Below are positions 53,299-62,478 of a DNA stretch of 64,000 nucleotides, one piece after another. Both the position numbers and the translations under genes were made by a program. Below the pieces are notes generated by a model that saw nothing but the letters and a program-made list of their open reading frames with translations, was not told where the DNA came from and searched no databases. The DNA comes from Flavobacterium sp. Leaf82 (GTDB taxonomy: Bacteria > Bacteroidota > Bacteroidia > Flavobacteriales > Flavobacteriaceae): NCBI RefSeq assembly GCF_001422725.1, contig NZ_LMMA01000001.1:622691-686690 (forward strand), given 5' to 3'. Each line of letters begins with the position of its first letter. Within the stretch, counting starts at the first letter, position 1.

Positions 53299-55053
53299 AT
53301 GAAAAAATTAGTAATTATATTCCAATTGTTGCTTTCAATAGCCGCTTCTGCACAAGGGTTTCTGCACAGGGACGGACAAAATATTGTTGAAGGCAACGGA
53401 AAAAACGTAATATTAAGAGGATTAGGCGTTGGCGGCTGGATGGTTCAGGAAGGATATATGTTGCAAACACAACCTTTTGCAAGTCCGCAATATATTATTA
53501 AACAAAAAATCCAGGAAGTAATTGGCGAAGAAGGAACAAAGGAATTTTATGCTGCTTATAAAGCAAACGGAATCACAAAACGTGATGTCGATTCATTAGC
53601 AAAATGGGGATTTAATTCCATTCGTTTACCAATGCATTATAATCTCTACACACCAGCAATTCAGGAAGAAAAAAATGGAGAAATTACCTGGATAGAAGAA
53701 GGTTTTACCATGACAGATAATTTGCTGAAATGGTGTGCCGAAAACAAAATGTATCTTATTCTGGATTTGCATGCTGCGCCGGGCGGACAAGGAAACGATG
53801 CTGCAATCTCTGACTACGATACCACAAAACCATCGCTTTGGGAAAGCGAAGCCAATCAGAAAAAAATGATTGCCTTATGGAAAAAACTCGCTTCTCGTTA
53901 CCGGGATAATCCATGGATTGGAGCATACGATATTATCAACGAACCAAACTGGAATTTTACCGGAACCAATAAAAATGGCTGCGACGAAAACTCAAACGGA
54001 CCTTTAAGAGAATTAATGGTTCAGGTTACAAAAGCAATTCGGGAAGTCGATACCAACCATTTAATTTTTATAGAAGGAAATTGTTGGGGAAATAATTACA
54101 ACGGAATTTTTCCTTTATGGGATGAAAATATGGCGTTGAGCTTTCATAAATACTGGAACTACAATACCAAAGAATCGATCCAGAAAATGCTCGATTACAG
54201 AACAAAATACAAGGTGCCAATCTGGTTAGGAGAAAGCGGAGAAAACTCTAATGTTTGGTTTAAAGATGCACTGACATTAGTAGAAAACAACAATATTGGG
54301 TGGGCTTTCTGGCCAATGAAAAAAATCGAAAATATTGCCGGAGTAACATCCGTAACAAAAATTCCTGAATACGATGTTTTATTGAAATACTGGAAAGATG
54401 GCGGTCAAAAACCATCTGCTGATTTTGCAAAAAAAGCTTTAATGAAAATGGCAGACAATTACAAAATGGAAAATGTAACCGTTAAGCCGGACGTAATTGA
54501 TGCAATGTTCAGACAAGTACAAACTAATGATACAAAACCGTATAAAAAGCATATAATTCCGGGAAAAATTCCCGCAACCCAATATGATTTAGGGACAAAT
54601 GGTTATGCTTATCTCGATAAGGATTTTATAAACTATAGAGTAGAAACCGGAAAATTTGACGAATGGAATAAAGGAAACACGATGCGAAATGATGGTGTTG
54701 ACATTTTACCTTGTAAAGATGACGGATCAAACGGGTATCAGGTTTCATTTATCGAAGATGGAGAATGGTTACAGTTTACTGCCAAAGTTGTGAAACAAAA
54801 CCTATACAAAGTCGCAATTCGTTATTCAAGCGAAAATTTAGAAGGAAAACTATATCTGGAAACAGAAAACGGAAAGAAGTCAGAAACAATTACACTTCCT
54901 GTAACGGGAGGAAATGAAAAATGGAAAACCATTATTTTATCTGGTCTTGAATTAAATGCAGGAACAAATAAAATCAAAGTGGTTTTTGAAAAAGGAGGAT
55001 TCAATTTGAATTATTTAGATTTTTCAGAAGGTAAAAAAGTAAATAAAAAATAG
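53299..55053 (+). CDS. Glycoside hydrolase family 5 with C-terminal carbohydrate-binding module
   Basis: A secreted endo- or exo-glucanase, 584 residues from ATG 53299 ('MKKLVIIFQLLLSIAASAQ' signal peptide); the frame opens eight codons earlier. The GH5 barrel (about 35-385) has 'LRGLGVGGWMVQEGYML', acid/base Glu in 'DIINEPNW' (about 215) and nucleophile Glu in 'IWLGESGEN' (about 311). Residues about 445-580 form a beta-sandwich resembling CBM6 ('VSFIEDGEWLQFTAKVVKQNLY', 'VVFEKGGFNLNYLDF'). The beginning resembles exo-beta-1,3-glucanase-type GH5s. It follows the first GH3 and supports a beta-glucan target. Confidence 0.92.
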   Translation: MKKLVIIFQLLLSIAASAQGFLHRDGQNIVEGNGKNVILRGLGVGGWMVQEGYMLQTQPFASPQYIIKQKIQEVIGEEGTKEFYAAYKANGITKRDVDSLAKWGFNSIRLPMHYNLYTPAIQEEKNGEITWIEEGFTMTDNLLKWCAENKMYLILDLHAAPGGQGNDAAISDYDTTKPSLWESEANQKKMIALWKKLASRYRDNPWIGAYDIINEPNWNFTGTNKNGCDENSNGPLRELMVQVTKAIREVDTNHLIFIEGNCWGNNYNGIFPLWDENMALSFHKYWNYNTKESIQKMLDYRTKYKVPIWLGESGENSNVWFKDALTLVENNNIGWAFWPMKKIENIAGVTSVTKIPEYDVLLKYWKDGGQKPSADFAKKALMKMADNYKMENVTVKPDVIDAMFRQVQTNDTKPYKKHIIPGKIPATQYDLGTNGYAYLDKDFINYRVETGKFDEWNKGNTMRNDGVDILPCKDDGSNGYQVSFIEDGEWLQFTAKVVKQNLYKVAIRYSSENLEGKLYLETENGKKSETITLPVTGGNEKWKTIILSGLELNAGTNKIKVVFEKGGFNLNYLDFSEGKKVNKK

Positions 55054-55356
55054 TAAACATTGTTATTGGGCGAATGCATAATGTAGTTCCCTACAGGAAA
55101 ATGTCATTAAGGTAAACGTAAAACACAATATTGTCATTTTGATTCAGAAGCTTCGGGATCGAAATGACGAATCTTTGCGGTTTTTGCAAGGAAATAACAT
55201 AATTATAATGAACCTGTTACATTGCTTTTAGATTATATTTTTATTTCTAAAAATAGCGGATTATCAGTTCAGAAACAGGAAGTTTTAAGTGATTCTAAAG
55301 ATTTAAAATATTCATCAGACCACTTACCGGTTTATATAGAAATTAATTAAATAAGA
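55054..55356 (+). other. Spacer with repeat debris and a gene remnant
   Basis: The first 140 bp hold pieces of dispersed repeats: 'gaagcttcgggatcgaaatg' (55147-55166) of the 'tcatttcga' family. The rest is the pseudogene listed at 55198-55350. A short 12-bp 5' leader then brings in the second GH3 gene. Confidence 0.6.
55198..55350 (+). pseudogene. 3' remnant of an endonuclease/exonuclease/phosphatase-family gene
   Basis: The frame ends at TAA 55348 and encodes, from about 55228, 'LDYIFISKNSGLSVQKQEV' and later 'KYSSDHLPVYIEIN'. 'DYIF' followed about 30 residues later by 'SDHxPV' and a short beta strand is the exact C-terminal ending of the EEP superfamily (Asp and His are catalytic in the SDH motif). 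There is no start codon or upstream domain; the 5' side is replaced by repeat debris. About 40 codons of a normal 280-300 survive. Such genes do occur in glycan loci, so a functional ancestor here is plausible. Confidence 0.8.
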
Positions 55357-57582
55357 ATGAAAAAATTAACCACATTTACCTTGTTGATGGTGTCCCTTTT
55401 TGCGGTCGCCCAACAAGAAACAATAGATCAGAAAGTAAATGCTCTGTTGAAAAAAATGACCATCGAAGAGAAGATAGGTCAGCTAAATCAATATACAGGA
55501 GATAATTCTGCAACAGGACCAATTACGATTAATCCTAACAAACAAGCCGAAATAAAGGCGGGAATTGTGGGCTCAATGCTTAATGTTGTCGGGACAAAAT
55601 ATACCAGACAATATCAGGAACTGGCCATGCAATCCCGACTTAAAATTCCGCTATTATTTGGTCAGGACGTAATTCACGGTTACAAAACAACATTCCCAAT
55701 TCCGTTAGCCGAAGCTGCAAGTTGGGATTTGGCAGCAATTGAATTAGCAGCCAGAGTTGCCGCTACAGAAGCATCTGCAAGCGGAATTCACTGGACATTT
55801 GCACCAATGGTAGATATAGGTCGTGACCCGCGTTGGGGACGTGTTATGGAAGGCGCCGGAGAAGATACATATCTGGGATCTAAAATTGCATATGCAAGAG
55901 TAAAAGGTTTTCAGGGAAACAAACTGGGCGATTTAAACTCGGTTATGGCTTGCGTAAAACACTTTGCAGCTTATGGCGCAGCAGTTGGAGGTAGAGATTA
56001 TAACTCTGTAGATATGAGCGAAAGAATGTTGTGGGAAACGTATTTGCCGCCTTTCAAAGCAGCGCTGGATGCCGGAGCAGCAACTTTTATGAATTCATTC
56101 AACGATTTAAACGGAATTCCCGCTACAGGAAATGCACATTTGCAACGCGATATCTTAAAAGGAAAATGGAACTTTCAGGGTTTTGTAGTTTCAGATTGGG
56201 GTTCGATTGGCGAAATGGTAGCACACGGTTATTCAAAAGATTTAAAAGCTGCCGCACTTTCTGCAATTACCGCCGGAAGCGATATGGATATGGAAAGTAA
56301 TGCTTACCGATATAATTTAGCCCAATTAGTAAAAGAAGGCAAAGTATCTGTTGAACTAATTGATGACGCTGTAAAAAGAATTCTTCGTAAGAAATATGAA
56401 TTAGGATTATTTGATGACCCTTACAGATATTCAGATCAAAAAAGAGCTGATAAAGCCTTAAATGATCCTGAAAACAGAAAAGCAGCTCTTGATGTGGCGC
56501 AAAAAAGTATTGTTTTATTAAAGAATGAAAAGGAAACTTTACCACTTTCTAAAAACCTGAAAACAATCGCTTTTATTGGACCAATGGTAAAAGAGTACAA
56601 AGAAAACATGGGATTTTGGTCTGTAGAATTACCTGAAGTTGATTACACAAAATGGATCGTTTCGCAATGGGACGGTTTACAAAATAAAGTAGGCAAAAAC
56701 ACTAAGTTGCTTTACGCCAAAGGTTGTGAAGTGGATGGAGACAACAAAGACGGTTTTGCAGAAGCTGTTGCAACTGCCAAACAAGCTGATGTAGTTATTT
56801 TAAGTATTGGAGAAAAACGTGACATGAGCGGTGAAGCAAAAAGCCGAAGCGACCTTCATTTACCGGGCGTTCAGGAAGATTTGGTAAAAGCAATTCAGGC
56901 TACAGGAAAACCAGTTGTAGTTTTGGTAAATGCAGGAAGACCATTAATTTTTAACTGGACAGCAGATAATGTTCCTGCAATTGTTTATACGTGGTGGCTG
57001 GGTACAGAAGCAGGAAATGCAATTGCCAATGTATTATTTGGAGATTATAATCCGTCTGGAAAATTACCAATGACTTTTCCAAGAGAAGTAGGGCAAGTGC
57101 CTATTTATTACAATCATTACAGTACAGGAAGACCGGCAAAAACCGAAACTGAAAGCAATTATGTTTCAGCTTATATTGACTTGAAAAACTCTCCTAAATT
57201 TCCGTTTGGATACGGTTTGAGTTATACTAAATTCAACTATTCAGATTTAAAATTATCTTCGGTAAAAATGAAGAATAATGAAACGATCAAAGTTTCTTTT
57301 CAATTAGCTAATGTTGGAAAAGTAGCCGGAGAAGAAGTTGTACAATTATACTTAAAAGATAAATTTGGCTCAGTTGTAAGACCGGTTTTAGAATTAAGAG
57401 ATTTCCAGAAAGTAAAATTAAATGCCCGAGAAACTAAGACAATCGAATTTACAATCGATAAAGAGAAGCTTTCTTTTTATAATAATAAATTAGAATGGAC
57501 AGCAGAACCAGGTGATTTTGAAGTAATGATTGGAACTTCTTCAGCAGATATTAAATTAAAGTCTGATTTTGAATTGCTTTAA
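55357..57582 (+). CDS. bglX: Glycoside hydrolase family 3, BglX-type beta-glucosidase
   Basis: A 741-residue periplasmic beta-glucosidase closely following the BglX layout. Signal peptide ends 'FAVAQQE'. The barrel has 'KIPLLFGQDVIHGYKTTFPIPLAEAAS' (about 108), 'PMVDIGRDPRWGRVMEGAGEDTYLG' (about 150-175; substrate Arg and Glu), and nucleophile Asp in 'FVVSDWGS' (about 279). The second domain includes 'VNAGRPLIFNW' and 'PSGKLPMTFPR', then a fibronectin III-like end. It releases terminal glucose from oligosaccharides made by the endo-acting enzymes. ATG 55357 comes 7 bp after the remnant gene's stop. Confidence 0.95.
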   Translation: MKKLTTFTLLMVSLFAVAQQETIDQKVNALLKKMTIEEKIGQLNQYTGDNSATGPITINPNKQAEIKAGIVGSMLNVVGTKYTRQYQELAMQSRLKIPLLFGQDVIHGYKTTFPIPLAEAASWDLAAIELAARVAATEASASGIHWTFAPMVDIGRDPRWGRVMEGAGEDTYLGSKIAYARVKGFQGNKLGDLNSVMACVKHFAAYGAAVGGRDYNSVDMSERMLWETYLPPFKAALDAGAATFMNSFNDLNGIPATGNAHLQRDILKGKWNFQGFVVSDWGSIGEMVAHGYSKDLKAAALSAITAGSDMDMESNAYRYNLAQLVKEGKVSVELIDDAVKRILRKKYELGLFDDPYRYSDQKRADKALNDPENRKAALDVAQKSIVLLKNEKETLPLSKNLKTIAFIGPMVKEYKENMGFWSVELPEVDYTKWIVSQWDGLQNKVGKNTKLLYAKGCEVDGDNKDGFAEAVATAKQADVVILSIGEKRDMSGEAKSRSDLHLPGVQEDLVKAIQATGKPVVVLVNAGRPLIFNWTADNVPAIVYTWWLGTEAGNAIANVLFGDYNPSGKLPMTFPREVGQVPIYYNHYSTGRPAKTETESNYVSAYIDLKNSPKFPFGYGLSYTKFNYSDLKLSSVKMKNNETIKVSFQLANVGKVAGEEVVQLYLKDKFGSVVRPVLELRDFQKVKLNARETKTIEFTIDKEKLSFYNNKLEWTAEPGDFEVMIGTSSADIKLKSDFELL

Positions 57583-57595
57583 TTTTTAAACAAAT

Positions 57596-57630
57596 AAAAA
57601 CGGGACTAATTTTAGTCCCGTTTTTTTATT
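57596..57630. terminator. Bidirectional terminator ending the PUL
   Basis: Stem 'aaacgggacta' / 'tagtcccgttt', four-base loop, T-run, between convergent stop codons. Confidence 0.85.
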
Positions 57631-57635
57631 ATAAA

Positions 57636-59657
57636 TTATTTTACCAGTTTCTTGAAATTAAATTTCATTAAATTCATGAAACCCTGCTCTATAATATCAA
57701 TTCCAAGTCCAAAATTGCTGTCAGCAACTTCATGGTGCGCATTTCTGAATTCTTCAAAATCTGCTGTCGGAATTTCTAAATTTACGAGTGGAGTGTAATC
57801 AATATTTATTGTTGCACCATTTTTTGTGACTTTTTTACGGCTCGTATAATCAAAATAAGGGTTTTTAATTGTGCTTTCCTGTGTAGTAAATTTTTCTTCA
57901 ACATCTATTCTTTGATCCGTATAAAGATTGATTTCATATTTTTCATTGTCAAAATTATGCCAGAAAGCAATATCAGTATGCAAAAAATCCCTTGCATTAT
58001 TTTTGATTACATTTCGATCAAAATACATCAGAAAACGATTTTTTTGCGAGTCTGTAAAATAAGGTTCTTCAACAGTAGCTTTATACTGAATAGTGTATTC
58101 GTTTAGTTTTTTGTCATCGCTTAAAGTTTCAATTGTTGCCTCTTTGAATATATTTCTAACATCAGTTCCGTTCCTGTCATTATTATAATTCAGTGTATAA
58201 AAAAAGAAATTATTCCAGCTGTCTATGATTTCTCTTTTGTTCGTGTTTTTAAAATATTTACGCATATAATTGGCACGATTTCCTTTGTAAGTAGTCGTCA
58301 AAGAAAGTTTTCCGATGTTGTTTTCAACATTAAAATCAGCTTTTTCATTTATACCGTAATAAGGAAATTTATGTGATTTTTTTAATTGTAAATCCTGATT
58401 TGGTTTAACCTCTAAATAATGCATGAAATAAATAAATCCACGATTTTCAATCAATCCAAATTCATCACGGCTTGTAGCATCAATAAAATAAGATTCACCT
58501 TTATAATCGATTTTTACAATTACATGATTAAAAGTAAGTAATGAAGGCAAATAATATTTCAGGTAATGATCTGTATTAAAATTAACCAAAACCACCGAAG
58601 CATCTACCTTAATATAATCTAAAACCACTTTTAATAACACCGATTTTGCTTTGCAATCTCCTTGTTTATTTTGATACGTCAAAGAAGGTTCCTGCGGCTT
58701 GTGACCGTTCATTTCATCTGCATTAAAAACATAATAAACATGATTTTGAACATAATCTATTGCAAACTGCAATTGCTCATCTTTGTTGGTAATGGCATCC
58801 AGTTTTTCGACCAGATTTGGAGCAAAATCCTGTAGCGAAGCTTTTTTATACACATCTTCATATAGAGGAGAAATATAATTAGACAAATCGATCCAGTTGC
58901 TATCAGTCGCAAAATCAATAAAAGGAGCAACCTCACGATTGCTATCAACAAAATTGATGTAATTCTCTCTTTCGATTGTAAATTTTTGCCCTTTTTCTAA
59001 AGAACTGATTTCCGGCGCTAATACATTTCCGTCTTCATCCCTGAAAAAAGTCTTTTTATACGCGATAGGTTTCTTACGGTCATTGATAAACGTAAATTTA
59101 TAACTTCCGTAAGCCCAATATGTACTTGGGCTGACCCAGACAAATTTCAAAAATTCCTTGCGCAAAAAGTCACGTTCCGTAAATACCTTTACTCTCGAAT
59201 CTTCCATTATCAAAACATCATAAAGGCGTAAATCCTTAATGGTAATGTTGATTTTTTTATTGCTGCTCAAAACACCTCCGTCACTTTGGTTTTCGCTGTC
59301 AAGTACTTTAATTTTAGTGTCAGCAATTTTATCTACTAAAACACCTTCTCTTAAAACGCTTATTCTGTGTATGATATAAGTTTCGTTCTCTTCGACCACA
59401 ACATCCATTACAGAAGCATTTTCGAGATTTGATGGTTCGTTAAGCGTATAAGCTACACAAGCATATTCGCTGTTCTCTTCATCATTTGTATAATATATTT
59501 TATCTAAAAAATAGCAATAATCTCTTCCTTCATCTATTTGTTTACTTGCAAAATCTGATTCTTTAATGTAATCAATAAGTTGATTGTCATTAATATTAGC
59601 AGCCCATTCTGCCGGTTTTTGAATTTTGTAATTCTCTGATTGAATAAGATTTTCCAT
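57636..59657 (-). CDS. DUF3857/transglutaminase-like protein
   Basis: A 673-residue protein without a recognisable signal peptide. The N-terminal half has the DUF3857 character, and residues about 300-400 form a transglutaminase-like core with catalytic Cys in 'KQGDCKAKS' (about 336), His in 'FNHVIVKI' (about 379) and Asp in 'FIDATSRDE' (about 394). The C-terminal part is a beta domain. Family members are common in Bacteroidota, often beside glycan genes, but their substrate is not known. The missing signal peptide is unusual for the group and may mean that the true start lies elsewhere or the protein is cytoplasmic. Confidence 0.85.
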   Translation of the reverse strand: MENLIQSENYKIQKPAEWAANINDNQLIDYIKESDFASKQIDEGRDYCYFLDKIYYTNDEENSEYACVAYTLNEPSNLENASVMDVVVEENETYIIHRISVLREGVLVDKIADTKIKVLDSENQSDGGVLSSNKKINITIKDLRLYDVLIMEDSRVKVFTERDFLRKEFLKFVWVSPSTYWAYGSYKFTFINDRKKPIAYKKTFFRDEDGNVLAPEISSLEKGQKFTIERENYINFVDSNREVAPFIDFATDSNWIDLSNYISPLYEDVYKKASLQDFAPNLVEKLDAITNKDEQLQFAIDYVQNHVYYVFNADEMNGHKPQEPSLTYQNKQGDCKAKSVLLKVVLDYIKVDASVVLVNFNTDHYLKYYLPSLLTFNHVIVKIDYKGESYFIDATSRDEFGLIENRGFIYFMHYLEVKPNQDLQLKKSHKFPYYGINEKADFNVENNIGKLSLTTTYKGNRANYMRKYFKNTNKREIIDSWNNFFFYTLNYNNDRNGTDVRNIFKEATIETLSDDKKLNEYTIQYKATVEEPYFTDSQKNRFLMYFDRNVIKNNARDFLHTDIAFWHNFDNEKYEINLYTDQRIDVEEKFTTQESTIKNPYFDYTSRKKVTKNGATINIDYTPLVNLEIPTADFEEFRNAHHEVADSNFGLGIDIIEQGFMNLMKFNFKKLVK

Positions 59658-60065
59658 TGTTATATTTTTATATTTTCAAATAATTAATGTAAGCATCATC
59701 CTGTATTTTGTTCAGTCGCCAAAGCGTAGAATTTCAAGAAATACTTACTGATTGTTAAAATTAATTTTATCTAATTTTCTTAATAAATTTGCATCATTTT
59801 ATTGACATTGACAATTGAAATTAAAAAAAACATCTGTTTTTATTAGTGCTGAACTTGAAATTTAAGCGGAAACAAAAGATTTTTTAATACTTAAGTTTTG
59901 ACTTTTAGGCATTTGTACAAAGTGTGTTTATGTAAAATAAAACTGATATTTTTTTTAGTTCCATAAAAAAACCTTGCTTTTTTGGCAAGGTTCAGTAACT
60001 TTTAGATCAGTAATTTTGTGTAATCTATATCAAATAAAATTGAATATGGATTTTTTCCTTCGAAA
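59658..60065. other. AT-rich spacer with one terminator
   Basis: The minus-strand hairpin 'aaccttgc' / 'gcaaggtt' followed by a T-run lies at 59964-59992 and ends the 85-codon gene. No other gene, repeat or promoter could be supported. Confidence 0.6.
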
Positions 60066-60323
60066 TTATTTCAAAACAGTATGGATAAAATCCATAGCGC
60101 CTATTCCTTTATAAGATGCAAAAAGAGCTTTATCAAATGCTTCACGTTTTGCTTTCTTATCTTTTGCTTCAGTTTCAACAATCATCTGATTGAAAATTCT
60201 TTCCTGCTCCTCGCTATATTTTAAGGAAGCTTCTAAAAGATAAGTCTTAGAAACGAACCCGAACGAAGTCCAGATTTTTGTTCTAATTTTTTCATTTAAA
60301 TTTTTTAACGGATTGGTACTCAT
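60066..60323 (-). CDS. Hypothetical protein, 85 residues
   Basis: Not recognised. A basic, soluble, all-helical small protein with charged middle section 'ETEAKDKKAKREAFDKAL'. It has no signal peptide, membrane segment or metal motif. Its own terminator follows, and the AT-rich space upstream contains no clear promoter. It has good codon use for this genome and is probably real. Confidence 0.6.
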   Translation of the reverse strand: MSTNPLKNLNEKIRTKIWTSFGFVSKTYLLEASLKYSEEQERIFNQMIVETEAKDKKAKREAFDKALFASYKGIGAMDFIHTVLK

Positions 60324-60637
60324 ATCTCCTGCATTAACTTTCGACTTTTTTAATTGAATTAAATAAATTACAAATACAAAATATTATGTAATATTATTCT
60401 TTCTGTAAAATAAAATAATAACAAATTATTTTTTAATTGTGTTATAATGACGCAATGTAATTATTTTTTTGATTCGATTTTAATTTTAAGTCAAAATTGT
60501 GATTGATAGACTTTTGAAATTTCATCTTTTTTTTGCTGACATAAAAAACTCAATTGTGAGAAAATGTTCCTCATTTATAAAAATGCCTTAAATTGCATCT
60601 TCATTTAAGGATGAAACACAGATTTAAGAAAAATGGA

Positions 60638-61393
60638 ATGGCGAAAGGAATAATAGAAAATAACGAAAATTATCAACCAGGACTTTCTATCGATTGTGTC
60701 ATTTTTGGTTTTCATGATAATCAATTAAAAGTTTTATTGATTAAAACTCCCTATGAAGACAAATGGTCTTTACCTGGCGGATTTATTCCTATTGATCAGG
60801 ATATAGATACCGCAGCGGTGACGGTTTTAAATGTTCGAACAGGAATAGAAGGTGTTTTCCTGCGACAATTTGCAACCTTTGGACGCGTAAAACGTAATGA
60901 TCAACATTTTAACAACGCTGTATTAGAATATTATAAAATCCCTAAAGAAGCCGGAAAATGGTTTACACAACGATTTGTTACAATTGGATATTATGCCTTA
61001 ATTGACTTTTTGAAAGTAGTTCCGCAACAAGAAAACAATCAGCAAATTATAGAATGGATTGATCATAAGGAAGTTCCTGAACTTATTTTAGATCATAAAG
61101 AGATTCTGGATAAAGCCCTGAATACCCTTAGAATAGAGCTGAATTTAATGCCGATTGGTTATAACTTATTGCCTGAAAAATTCACTATTCCGGAGCTTCA
61201 GAAATTGTATGAAACCATTCTGGATAAAAAACTCGACAGAAGGAACTTTCTGCGTAAAATAACCAACATTGGAATCTTAAATAAACTGGACGAAAAGAAA
61301 AGTAATGTTGCGCATAAAGCGCCTAATCTATATAGTTTTGATAAAGATAAATACGAAGAAATTCTTAAAAACGGATTGAGTCAAGGTTGGTAA
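60638..61393 (+). CDS. NrtR/AraR-type regulator with degenerate Nudix domain
   Basis: A 252-residue regulator from ATG 60638 (MAKGII); ATG 60611 and TTG 60593 are alternatives upstream in frame. The N-terminal part is a Nudix fold (about 15-145) in which the box reads 'GGFIPIDQDIDTAAVTVLNVRTGI': the flanking Gly are kept but the catalytic REuxEE glutamates are replaced, so it cannot hydrolyse and serves as ligand sensor. The C-terminal part is a winged helix (about 170-245, 'FTIPELQKLYETIL', 'DRRNFLRKI'). This architecture is that of NrtR and of sugar-responsive AraR in Bacteroides. Its targets are not shown by the sequence; the PUL 3 kb away is one possibility. Confidence 0.85.
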   Translation: MAKGIIENNENYQPGLSIDCVIFGFHDNQLKVLLIKTPYEDKWSLPGGFIPIDQDIDTAAVTVLNVRTGIEGVFLRQFATFGRVKRNDQHFNNAVLEYYKIPKEAGKWFTQRFVTIGYYALIDFLKVVPQQENNQQIIEWIDHKEVPELILDHKEILDKALNTLRIELNLMPIGYNLLPEKFTIPELQKLYETILDKKLDRRNFLRKITNIGILNKLDEKKSNVAHKAPNLYSFDKDKYEEILKNGLSQGW

Positions 61394-61429
61394 AATACAA
61401 TTAATAAATAAATTAGATTATCAGGATTT

Positions 61430-62038
61430 TTATTGCTCAATTGTTCTAAAAGTCAAATTTACTCTGGGTTTTGATGTTGTTTTAGTTGGTGGTAATCGAT
61501 GCAGCCAATGTGTTTGCGTTGTGTCTTTCATCACCAATAAACTCCCATGTTCTAAGATTAACGAAACCGTTTCTTTTGATTCTTTATGTTTGAAGGCAAA
61601 CTTTCTTTCAGCTCCAAAACTTACCGAACCAATTGCACCATTTTTCTTTAAATCCTTTTCGGCATCACTGTGCCAAGCCATTCCTTCATCGCCGGAATGA
61701 TATAAATTAAGCAAACATGAATTGAATGTTTCTCCTGTTTCCTGTTCAATTACTGCTTTTAACTCCAGAAGTTCCTTCGTCCACGGAAGTGCTTTTTTTG
61801 TGGTATTCGAATAAGTATATTCAAAACCAGAATCTCCGTACCACGCTACTTTTCGTTTCGTAACAATTAATTTTCCAAAGATTATGGCTTCGTCATTTTT
61901 CCATTCAATATTGTTTAGTAAAACGTCCAGATAATGATTTGACTCTTCTCGAGAAAATAGTTTACCATAATAATTTACAGTCCCGTCTTTAGGAAGCAAA
62001 TTTGTCGTTTCGTCAGTTTCGGGATTAAACAAGTCCAT
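61430..62038 (-). CDS. alkB: AlkB-like alpha-ketoglutarate-dependent dioxygenase
   Basis: Repairs alkylated bases (1-methyladenine, 3-methylcytosine) in DNA or RNA by oxidative demethylation. The 202 residues have the iron motif His-x-Asp in 'WHSDAEKD' (about 127) and the distal His in 'TQTHWLHRLPP' (about 178); the 2-oxoglutarate Arg follows in 'KPRVNLTFR' (about 194). It resembles short AlkB homologues more than E. coli AlkB. Its ATG overlaps the end of the broken Ada zinc-domain gene by 14 bp, so translation is probably coupled in the intact ancestor. Confidence 0.93.
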   Translation of the reverse strand: MDLFNPETDETTNLLPKDGTVNYYGKLFSREESNHYLDVLLNNIEWKNDEAIIFGKLIVTKRKVAWYGDSGFEYTYSNTTKKALPWTKELLELKAVIEQETGETFNSCLLNLYHSGDEGMAWHSDAEKDLKKNGAIGSVSFGAERKFAFKHKESKETVSLILEHGSLLVMKDTTQTHWLHRLPPTKTTSKPRVNLTFRTIEQ

Positions 62039-62270
62039 TTTTCCAGTTTTTATATTCAGTTTTCATACAATGTCCGCAAGGTCTGAAACCATTTTGTTTG
62101 GCTTCATTTTCAGATAAAAAAAAGACACGATTTTCGCGTTTCATTCTTTTGCCCGACGAACATTTTAACGTTCCGTAGATTTTTAATTTTTGGTTTCCAC
62201 CAAAGCAAATTTCCGCATTTTTAATTTTAATTCAAAGATTTGAATCTGAAATTTTATTGTGTTCGATCAT
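62025..62270 (-). pseudogene. Ada-type zinc-domain protein, broken by one TGA
   Basis: From ATG 62270 the frame has 81 codons to TAA at 62025-62027, with one in-frame TGA at codon 13 (62232-62234). After it comes 'AEICFGGNQKLKIYGTLKCS', then 'RENRVFFLSENEA' and 'NGFRPCGHCMKTEYKNW', with four Cys and the 'RPCxxC' ending of the Ada metal-binding domain. That domain repairs methyl phosphotriesters and senses alkylation. Small stand-alone versions are seen in Bacteroidota. A CGA (Arg) to TGA change is the simplest explanation. Everything else, including overlap with alkB, is intact, so the break is recent, or an error in the sequence. No good alternative start follows the TGA. Confidence 0.8.
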
Positions 62271-62282
62271 TTGTTTGTTTTT

Positions 62283-62478
62283 TTTTGCCACAGATTAAAG
62301 GATTAAAATGATTAAAAAATCTGCTCAATCTGCGTGAAAAAATTATCGGTTTTTATATTGTAGAGACGCACAGCAGTGCGTCTAACTTTTTGGTTTTTTT
62401 TGCCACAAATTCACGAATTATTTTTAAAATCTATGCGAATAGAATTACCTTAATTCGTGAATTTGTGGCGAAAAAAAA
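62283..62478. repeat. Two inverted repeats between alkB cluster genes
   Basis: 62402-62420 and 62451-62469 are a perfect 19-bp inverted repeat ('gccacaaattcacgaatta'). 62287-62340 is a weaker relative. Between them lies 'gtagagacgcacagcagtgc' (62361-62380), another common intergenic phrase. No gene. Confidence 0.75.
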
